NCBI GenBank assembly: GCA_035289905.1
Contig: DATDVT010000001.1
Location: forward strand, 1 to 18,227
Source of the DNA: DATDVT01 sp035289905
GTDB lineage: Archaea; Nanobdellota; Nanobdellia; SCGC-AAA011-G17; GW2011-AR18
Length of the DNA stretch: 18,227 nucleotides
Direction of reading: 5' to 3'
In this document: in pieces, positions 13,405 through 18,227 of the stretch
How the letters are laid out: each line of letters starts with the position of its first letter
Position numbering within the stretch: position 1 is the stretch's first letter
Notes under the pieces: generated by a model
Database searches by the model: none
What the model saw: only the letters and a program-made list of their open reading frames with translations
What the model was told of the DNA's origin: nothing
Made by a program: the position numbers and the translations under genes

Positions 13405-13458
13405 TTATTTTTTCTTTTTCGCTTTCTTTTTTGGAGTACAACACCCACATGATGCCAT
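13405..13458 (-). CDS. 17-residue Cys/Lys micro-protein
   Basis: On the minus strand ATG 13458 opens MASCGCCTPKKKAKKKK and a stop. Three Cys in a CGCC cluster are followed by a Lys-rich tail. The frame is tiny, but it is preceded by AGAGGTGAT (13463-13471), an uninterrupted match to the 16S anti-Shine-Dalgarno, 4 nt before the ATG. A TATA-like box sits a further 20 nt upstream. That combination is better than before most genes here, which argues for a real gene. I recall similar CGC-plus-Lys mini-proteins in related archaea but cannot prove it. The cluster could bind a metal and the tail RNA or DNA; both are inference. It abuts the sppA stop codon. Confidence 0.65.
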   Translation of the reverse strand: MASCGCCTPKKKAKKKK

Positions 13459-13462
13459 TGAT

Positions 13463-13471
13463 ATCACCTCT
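13463..13471 (-). promoter_or_regulatory. Strong Shine-Dalgarno of the micro-protein gene
   Basis: AGAGGTGAT includes eight consecutive bases (GAGGTGAT) complementary to the usual archaeal 16S 3' tail, the longest uninterrupted match in the window. Confidence 0.65.
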
Positions 13472-13490
13472 AAACTTAATTATATTAATT

Positions 13491-13502
13491 GTTTATATAA
13501 TT
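13491..13502 (-). promoter_or_regulatory. TATA-like box of the micro-protein gene
   Basis: The minus strand reads AATTATATAAAC. Initiation about 26 nt downstream would fall near 13470, just at the ribosome binding site, giving a leader of about 12 nt. Confidence 0.45.
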
Positions 13503-13512
13503 ATTCTTTTTT

Positions 13513-13562
13513 TTTTGGCTCTATCCACAAATTGTAAATCTGTCTATTGGGATAAGCCAAAG
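13513..13562. other. Long hairpin in the sppA/13623 intergenic region
   Basis: TTTTGGCT-C-TATCC (13513-13526) pairs with GGATA-AGCCAAAG (13550-13562), giving 13 pairs with one bulged C and one G-T pair, around a 23-nt loop. It is unusually stable for this AT-rich DNA. It lies upstream of both the micro-protein gene (-) and the 13623 gene (+) but before their TATA boxes. It could be a small RNA, a protein-binding site or an element remnant. Confidence 0.4.
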
Positions 13563-13593
13563 AACTCCCACTTACGTTACCATGGATTCAAAA

Positions 13594-13604
13594 ATATTTA
13601 TATA
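13594..13604 (+). promoter_or_regulatory. TATA box of the 280-residue protein gene
   Basis: ATATTTATATA is centred 24 nt before the TTG at 13623. That spacing supports this TTG as a leaderless start codon. Confidence 0.45.
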
Positions 13605-13622
13605 GTAAGAACATATTAACAG

Positions 13623-14465
13623 TTGATAATTCAAGAACAACAAAAAGATTTGTTAAGGGGTTTATATTTATGGTTTCTAGATGATAAAAAACAATTTGAT
13701 AGTGTCACATTGAAGTTTTCTAAAATAAAAGACATTGATAAAGGAATGTTTATTGAGAATCTTATTAACGGTAAATCAAATAGTAAGAATTTGATTAGAT
13801 TACTAGAGATACAAGTAGGTAATTTACAAGATATGCGTACTGCTTGTGAAATGTTTTTAGAGTATGAGAAAGAAGTAATTAGAATATTAAAAAGAAATGG
13901 GTTATATCAAAAACAGATAAAGGCTTTACTTACAGTTTCTTTTGATTTTATTGGTGCAGTAGAACAACCAATCAGAAAAGTAAGCAAGATTGTTATCCAA
14001 GAACAAGAGGCAATTAGTAGGACTAATTTTGATAAATTAAGAAAATTATATCGAGAAGAGCTGTTAGAAAATAAAAGGTTAGCTAAAATTCTTCAGTCCT
14101 CTATAGTAAAAACAAGTAGTCTTTTAGAAGAAATACAAAAGAACGGAAATCTTAGTCCAAAAATAAAGAAAAAAGTAGAGGATATTATAAATAAATTAGG
14201 TTTGGAAGGTTTATTAGATAGTGAAGTGTTAATAACTTCTGAAGGAGGATTTTCTACAGCTAATTTTTTCGGTTTTGTTAGCACTCTTCTAGGGGGTGCA
14301 GGAGTTTATGGAACAGTTCATTGGTTAGTCGGATCTCAAGAATTTAGAGATAGGACTGTTGATGGTTTTGTTGGTTTTTGGTATTTTATATCGAGTGCGT
14401 CAGGTATGGTTATTTTTATAGTTCTATTAATAATTTTAGGAATTATTTTCATAAGAAGAGATTAG
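13623..14465 (+). CDS. Uncharacterised coiled protein with C-terminal membrane helices
   Basis: I do not recognise this 280-residue protein. Its start appears to be TTG: the frame closes just upstream, no ATG occurs until well inside, and a TATA box fits. Residues 1-200 are charged and helical with coiled-coil-like stretches (about 75-105 and 140-195). A weakly hydrophobic segment (about 212-236, NFFGFVSTLLGGAGVYGTV) and a strong terminal helix (about 252-277) follow, ending IFIRRD. The body would therefore lie in the cytosol and the tail in the membrane. It contains one Cys and no catalytic motif. A convergent small membrane protein gene overlaps its last 4 nt. Possible roles such as a membrane-tethered scaffold or sensor are inference only. 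Confidence 0.75.
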   Translation: MIIQEQQKDLLRGLYLWFLDDKKQFDSVTLKFSKIKDIDKGMFIENLINGKSNSKNLIRLLEIQVGNLQDMRTACEMFLEYEKEVIRILKRNGLYQKQIKALLTVSFDFIGAVEQPIRKVSKIVIQEQEAISRTNFDKLRKLYREELLENKRLAKILQSSIVKTSSLLEEIQKNGNLSPKIKKKVEDIINKLGLEGLLDSEVLITSEGGFSTANFFGFVSTLLGGAGVYGTVHWLVGSQEFRDRTVDGFVGFWYFISSASGMVIFIVLLIILGIIFIRRD

Positions 14466-14740
14466 TAATGTCTAATATACTTACTAGCTCGATGTTCTTC
14501 TCTTCTAATTCTATTTTTTAAAGAACGAATACAGCGATATTTGTAGATGCCATAGCCTATGGTTAGAAGAAAAGGAGCACCTCTTGCAATATTTGTAATA
14601 AGATTTTGCTCTATTAAAGAAGGTTCTAATTCAACAGCTAAATTAATACCCATATAGGATACGAATCCAAGTATTCCTATAATTCCTCCCTCTACAATTT
14701 GTTTTTCAAGCTTATCTTTACTATTTTTTCTTCTCCACAA
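14462..14740 (-). CDS. Small two-helix membrane protein with TTG start or frameshifted start
   Basis: The 92-residue frame from TTG 14740 begins WRRKNSKDKLEK and has hydrophobic helices at about 18-35 (GGIIGILGFVSYMGINLA) and 47-66 (ITNIARGAPFLLTIGYGIYKY). It ends with a very basic tail (RSLKNRIRREEHRASKYIRHY). The start is uncertain. No ribosome binding site precedes the TTG, and the only TATA-like box with good spacing (TTTAAATAAT, 14781-14790) points to ATG 14763/14760, which lies in another frame and stops after 22-23 codons (MSFHRKHCGEEK...). A one-frame slip between 14740 and 14755 may have separated the true start from the body. It overlaps the convergent gene by 4 nt. Function unknown. 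Confidence 0.6.
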   Translation of the reverse strand: MWRRKNSKDKLEKQIVEGGIIGILGFVSYMGINLAVELEPSLIEQNLITNIARGAPFLLTIGYGIYKYRCIRSLKNRIRREEHRASKYIRHY

Positions 14741-14780
14741 TGTTTTCTATGGAAACTCATCATTAAGAATGAATTAATTA

Positions 14781-14790
14781 ATTATTTAAA
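14781..14790 (-). promoter_or_regulatory. TATA-like box upstream of the 92-residue frame
   Basis: TTTAAATAAT on the minus strand lies about 24 nt before the tandem ATGATG (14763-14758), which is out of frame with the long ORF. Confidence 0.3.
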
Positions 14791-14869
14791 CTTATATTAT
14801 TTTTTAAAGTATATGTTTAATGAATTAGTGCAGTCATTAAGATTGGAGCAGACAATAATACTTTCAATC

Positions 14870-15231
14870 CTATAAATGAAACTTCGCCCCCATTCCATGT
14901 TTACCAAAATTTTTCCAATCTCTACCAAAATATTGAAGAAAAATATTGAATTGATCATACTCGCTAAATCCACTTAATTCTACAGTAATAATACATGTAT
15001 TTTCAGGAGGAGGTGATTCTTCTAGTATTCTTTTAAGTTCATCGCCTATATTTAATCTATCTACAAGTTGATGATATAAATAAGTAGGACCCAAAAAAGT
15101 TTTAACTAAGTATATATCTGCAGGAGTTTTTTTAGAATCGTAACCTCTTCTGCTAGCTTGCTCAACTGCTATTTCACTAAATCTTTTTGTTTCTCGATTA
15201 TAAAGATTAGCTGCAGAATATATTACTCATT
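14870..15231 (-). pseudogene. Frame-broken gene of unknown family
   Basis: From the stop at 14870 a frame stays open to beyond 15180, with fluent sequence: FSEIAVEQASRRGYDSKKTP, ADIYLVKTFLGPTYLYHQLV, then ILEESPPPENTCIITVELSG and FGRDWKNFGKHGMGAKFHL. The only near-cognate start with a plausible length is TTG 15094 (74 residues), which would cut off clearly coding-like residues. Further up, a second frame reads YSAANLYNRETKRF and a third holds ATG 15231 (MSNIF). Two small slips, one in a TA repeat near 15220 and one in a T4 run near 15180, would join all three into a protein of about 119 residues. I read it as a recently broken gene; sequencing error is possible. No family recognised. Confidence 0.5.
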
Positions 15232-15293
15232 TCTTACTTCCCATATAATTTATTTGTTTGAAAAGATAAACCTATTGGGTCTGTTACAGAACC

Positions 15294-15301
15294 TTTTTAA
15301 A
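15294..15301 (+). promoter_or_regulatory. Promoter box of the RNase J operon
   Basis: TTTTTAAA is centred about 28 nt before the ATG at 15326. No Shine-Dalgarno site is present, so the first gene is probably translated leaderless. Confidence 0.5.
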
Positions 15302-15325
15302 GTAACCTTTTGTTAAGATTTAAAG

Positions 15326-16654
15326 ATGGAAATAGAGATTTGTACAATAGGCGGATTCCAAGAAGTTGGAAAAAATATGACTGCTATTAAAGTAGATGAT
15401 GAAGTAATTATAATAGATATGGGTATTTATCTACCAGCAATTATTAATTATGAAGGGGAGGATTGGCATACATTATCTTCTGCACAAATGATTTCTTTAG
15501 GATCTATTCCTGATGATAGGGTTATTGAAGATTGGCAAAAGAAAGTAAAAGCAATTATTTTAGGTCATTGTCATTTAGATCATATTGCTGGTGTACCTTA
15601 TTTAGCTGCGAAGTATAGAGCATCCATATATGGAACTCCATTTACTTTAGAAGTATTAAAAACTATTTTAGATGATGAAAAAATTAGTTTACCTAATAAA
15701 TTAAAACCTGTAAACACAGGTAGAATAGTAAATATAAGTAAAAATATTAGTATAGAATTTATTAATGTTACACATTCTACTTTACAAACTGCAATGATTG
15801 CTATTCATACTCCCAAAGGCATTATTATTTATGCAAATGATTTTAAGTTTGATAATCATCCTGTATTAGGAAAAAAACCTGACTATGAAAGATTAAAAGA
15901 ACTGGGGAAAAGAGGGGTTCTTTGTTTAATCGTAGAAAGTTTATATGCTGATAAAGATATGAAAACCCCTAGTGAAAAGGTAGCAAGAGAATTATTAAAG
16001 GATGTTTTACTTGGGGTAGATAATAAAGGAAAGGCCGTTTTTGTTGCAACCTTTGCTTCACATTTAGCTAGGATTAGAAGTGCAATTGATTTTGGCAAAA
16101 AAATGAATAGAAAGGTAGTTATGTTGGGAAGAAGTATGGGTAAGTATGTTTCTAGTGCTGAACATGCTAATCTAATTCAATTTTCTAAAGAAGCTGAAAT
16201 TGCTGGCTATAAAGGTCAAATAGGTAAAATATTAAAACATGTAAATGCACATAGAGAAAAGTATCTAGTAATTTGTACTGGCAGTCAAGGTGAACCTGGA
16301 AGTATATTAGACAAATTAATTAAAAAACAATTACCTTTTACATTTAAAGAGGGAGATCATGTAATTTTCTCTTGTAAAACTATCCCTTCACCTTTAAATA
16401 TAGAAAATAGGGCAAATTTAGAGGGTGTATTAAAAAAAGACAAAGTAAGGTTATTTTTAGATATTCATCAAAGTGGTCATGCTGCTAGAGAAGATCTTAG
16501 AGATTTTATAAACATGGTAAAACCACAAAATATTATTCCTGCACATGGAGAAGAGCATATGGAGGAGGCTTTAGCAGATTTAGCAGAAGAAATGGGTTTT
16601 AAAGAAAATTCCCAAATACATATTATGAAGAATGGTGATAAATTAAGATTATAA
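15326..16654 (+). CDS. rnj: RNase J-type metallo-beta-lactamase/beta-CASP ribonuclease
   Basis: The 442-residue product is an archaeal RNase J, a 5'-to-3' exoribonuclease and endonuclease acting on mRNA and rRNA. The metallo-beta-lactamase core shows D31 (IIIDMG), the zinc motif HCHLDH (H81, H83, D85, H86), H150 (NVTHST) and D172 (IYANDFKFD). The beta-CASP insertion is visible at about 195-355, with FVATFASHLARIRSA and MLGRSMGKY, followed by the SGHA motif (383-386) and PAHGEEHM (H407) that close the active site. There is no bacterial-type C-terminal extension, as usual in archaea. The next gene begins one base after its stop, so the two form an operon. Confidence 0.95.
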   Translation: MEIEICTIGGFQEVGKNMTAIKVDDEVIIIDMGIYLPAIINYEGEDWHTLSSAQMISLGSIPDDRVIEDWQKKVKAIILGHCHLDHIAGVPYLAAKYRASIYGTPFTLEVLKTILDDEKISLPNKLKPVNTGRIVNISKNISIEFINVTHSTLQTAMIAIHTPKGIIIYANDFKFDNHPVLGKKPDYERLKELGKRGVLCLIVESLYADKDMKTPSEKVARELLKDVLLGVDNKGKAVFVATFASHLARIRSAIDFGKKMNRKVVMLGRSMGKYVSSAEHANLIQFSKEAEIAGYKGQIGKILKHVNAHREKYLVICTGSQGEPGSILDKLIKKQLPFTFKEGDHVIFSCKTIPSPLNIENRANLEGVLKKDKVRLFLDIHQSGHAAREDLRDFINMVKPQNIIPAHGEEHMEEALADLAEEMGFKENSQIHIMKNGDKLRL

Positions 16655-16655
16655 G

Positions 16656-18044
16656 ATGAGAATTTTACTATTCTTTGGATTGATCGTATTATTTTCTAGT
16701 TTTGGTGCTGCTGAAGAGATTTTTTCTCAAACCGTTTTTGAAAATTATAATGAAGAGGTTGATGGAGAAGAATTAGTTGTTCTTATTAGTGGAAATAGTG
16801 TTTCTGTAAGATATGGATTAATTGGTGGTGTTTTTACTGAAGGTGAATGTGATGAACAAGACAATATAAAAATATGCGTTAGTGGAATAGATGGTTTTTC
16901 TGCAACTGTAACAATTGATAAAAAAATAGGCACTCTATCCATTTCTAAAAAAATAATTACTGAACCTGTTAAAGGTAAAAATTTAGAAATAGAGGTGATT
17001 TTAACTAATACAGGTGAAGCAGCTATTAATAATATCTATTATGAAGATATAGTTAATAATTTAATAGTAAGTAATATTGATTATTGTCAATTTAACAATG
17101 GAAAAATAATATGGAATGGTAATTTAAATATAAATAGTGAACATAAATGTAGTTATAGTGTTAAATCAGATATTGCTGGAAACTTTAAAATTTTAGGATT
17201 AGCAACTTATAATGGCCAAGAGATTAAAAGTGATTTAAGTTTCGAAATTCCAGATGATATTGATCTAAATATGATTGTTGATTCTGAATTAGTTTTTGTT
17301 GGTGATACTTTTAGAGTTGATTTAATATTAAAAAGTGAAACAGGTTTGACTTTAAATAATTTAGATATAATTATTCCCACTGGTTTGCGGGTTATTAATA
17401 CTAATTTGGAAAATATAGATGAAAAATATGGTTTATTTGAAAAAATAACTTTGAATGATCAATCTAAAGAATATTTTATTGAGTTAGTTGCTGATAGCGA
17501 AGGAAAATATAATATCAATGCTAAAGGTATTTATTCAAAAGGAGATTTTTCTAAAAGTGTTGATGTAGAAGTAGCTGGAGTAGAGTTTAGTTTTTCTACA
17601 AAAATAGATGGTGATAAAGTTAGTTTATTAGTAAAAAATCCATTTAATGAGAAAATTGAAGATTTAAAAGTAACAAGTATTAGTGTACTAAAAGAATTAA
17701 ATAAAGAATATAATGTTGTTGTTGATGCTAAAGACATTGAATATGTGTTTAAGGATATTACAATAACTAATGCTGTTGCTACTATGACTTATTCTTTAAC
17801 AGTAAAATATAATTCTAGTAAAAAGGAGGGCAGTCAACAATTAAAATTACAATTTAATAGAGATATTGGTGGGGCTACAATTATCCAAAATATTAGTTCT
17901 GAAAATTTTACTGAAACTATCAATGAAATTCAAATAGAACAAAAAAATAGTTATAAATGGATAATAATAGTTATAGCTTTTATTTTATTAATAATCCTAT
18001 TTGTTATAATAAAAAGAATTAGTTTAAGGAAATATATGGGCTAG
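16656..18044 (+). CDS. Secreted beta-sandwich repeat protein anchored by a C-terminal helix
   Basis: The 462-residue product has a signal peptide (residues 1-19, MRILLFFGLIVLFSSFGAA), a long extracellular part and one C-terminal membrane helix (about 435-454) followed by a basic tail (KRISLRKYMG). The extracellular part looks all-beta. Two stretches have the pattern of DUF11/CARDB-type immunoglobulin-like domains, as in LEIEVILTNTGEAAINNIYYED (about 110-131, split) and VGDTFRVDLILKSETGLTLNN (about 211-231). Cys65/Cys74 and a later pair may form disulfides. Such proteins occur in archaeal S-layers and adhesins; binding partner unknown. It starts one base after the RNase J stop, so it depends on that promoter. 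Its 3' end overlaps the convergent partial gene by 26 nt. Confidence 0.82.
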   Translation: MRILLFFGLIVLFSSFGAAEEIFSQTVFENYNEEVDGEELVVLISGNSVSVRYGLIGGVFTEGECDEQDNIKICVSGIDGFSATVTIDKKIGTLSISKKIITEPVKGKNLEIEVILTNTGEAAINNIYYEDIVNNLIVSNIDYCQFNNGKIIWNGNLNINSEHKCSYSVKSDIAGNFKILGLATYNGQEIKSDLSFEIPDDIDLNMIVDSELVFVGDTFRVDLILKSETGLTLNNLDIIIPTGLRVINTNLENIDEKYGLFEKITLNDQSKEYFIELVADSEGKYNINAKGIYSKGDFSKSVDVEVAGVEFSFSTKIDGDKVSLLVKNPFNEKIEDLKVTSISVLKELNKEYNVVVDAKDIEYVFKDITITNAVATMTYSLTVKYNSSKKEGSQQLKLQFNRDIGGATIIQNISSENFTETINEIQIEQKNSYKWIIIVIAFILLIILFVIIKRISLRKYMG

Positions 18045-18227
18045 TCTTAACTATGATTTCTAAACTCTTGTCTTCAAATTTATCTTTAAACACAGTAAAA
18101 TCGCGAGTTATTTCTATATACGGACCATCTGCAATTTTTTGATTCGGATCTGTATAAAATCCTAAATGTTGATTATCCGCACTTTTTTGATTCGGATCTG
18201 TATAAATTGCCTTAAAATCTTTTTTAA
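18019..18227 (-). CDS. C-terminal end of a gene with a 16-residue tandem repeat, cut by window edge
   Basis: On the minus strand a frame enters at the right edge and runs 68 codons to a TAA at 18021-18019. It begins KKDFKAIYTDPNQKSAD and contains the tandem unit YTDPNQK-x-AD twice, 16 residues apart. It ends with a strand-rich tail (YIEITRDFTVFKDKFEDKS, then IIVKTSPYIS). The start is outside the window. Sense coding is supported by the in-frame repeat and the clean open frame, and it overlaps the upstream convergent gene by 26 nt. No family recognised. Confidence 0.6.
   Translation of the reverse strand, partial: KKDFKAIYTDPNQKSADNQHLGFYTDPNQKIADGPYIEITRDFTVFKDKFEDKSLEIIVKTSPYISLN
18135..18206. 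repeat. 24-nt direct repeat, period 48 nt
   Basis: The sequence TTTTTTGATTCGGATCTG followed by TATAAA occurs at 18135-18158 and again, identically, at 18183-18206. The 48-nt period equals 16 codons, and the repeat encodes YTDPNQK in the minus-strand gene. DNA-level identity points to recent duplication or ongoing slippage. Confidence 0.85.

Noticed and set aside
13517..13590. Resemblance to a tRNA-Tyr (TTGTAAATC like an anticodon loop)
   Set aside because: No acceptor, D or T arms can be formed around it; the region folds instead as a single long hairpin.
13431..13619. 62-codon plus-strand frame with a hydrophobic stretch
   Set aside because: It runs antisense over the micro-protein gene and through the hairpin and TATA boxes, has no promoter or ribosome binding site of its own, and its composition is explained by T-rich intergenic DNA.
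1..18227. CRISPR array or prophage
   Set aside because: No regularly spaced repeats of 23-37 nt beyond the two-copy coding repeat at 18135-18206, and no phage structural or integrase genes were seen.

Overview
The window reads as a strongly AT-rich, compact archaeal genome, most likely of the DPANN group (Woesearchaeota/Pacearchaeota-like). The archaeal signals are an Elp3 of the archaeal radical-SAM/GNAT type, an archaeal-type Dph6 domain for diphthamide synthesis, an archaeal RNase J, a tRNA-Met gene with a 19-nt intron in the anticodon loop, and TATA-like boxes about 25 nt upstream of many start codons that carry no Shine-Dalgarno site. The DPANN call is inference. It rests on Lys-rich and Cys-rich small exported proteins (N-termini such as MNKRG and MNKKG, and a CCLDENDN...CDKDE motif) and on the small gene sizes.

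Layout, left to right. 1-597 (-) is the N-terminal half of a TnpB transposase cut by the window edge, followed by a probable element-end hairpin and a decayed ORF (to about 880). 1102-3066 (+) is a large fusion protein, asparagine-synthetase-like amidotransferase plus diphthine-ammonia ligase (Dph6). 3055-4247 (-) holds three small envelope genes: a two-helix membrane protein, a TM2-like protein and a lipoprotein. 4302-5093 (+) is the 16S rRNA dimethyltransferase KsgA, whose 3' end runs into the convergent intron-bearing tRNA-Met(CAU). Then come a Cys-rich anchored protein (+), a HIT hydrolase (-), tRNA-Ala(GGC) (-) and LemA (+).

6755-7983 (-) is a two-gene MgtE/SLC41-type permease, followed by a degraded gene (8056-8335, -) and an orphan ribosome binding site. 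HtpX protease (8472-9356, +) follows. LemA and HtpX are often adjacent in other genomes but here are separated by this segment. 9443-11986 contains an unrecognised helical protein (+), a Cys-rich anchored protein (-) and Elp3 (-). 12066-13404 (+) is an RDD membrane protein and the SppA signal-peptide peptidase in one operon, facing a 17-codon Cys/Lys protein gene (-) that ends exactly where sppA ends. 13513-13562 can form a long hairpin. 13623-15231 is the least familiar block: a TTG-started membrane-anchored coiled protein (+), a small membrane protein (-) and a frame-broken gene (-). 15326-18044 (+) is an operon of RNase J and a secreted, C-terminally anchored beta-sandwich-like protein. The right edge (-) is the end of a gene with a 16-residue tandem repeat.

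Functionally the window mixes translation and RNA genes (Dph6 fusion, KsgA, Elp3, two tRNAs, RNase J) with membrane quality control (LemA, HtpX, SppA) and several lineage-type envelope proteins. Neighbouring convergent genes overlap at their 3' ends at least six times. I see no rRNA, CRISPR array or prophage. The most unusual coding feature is the AsnB-Dph6 fusion; no multi-gene defence-like system is evident.
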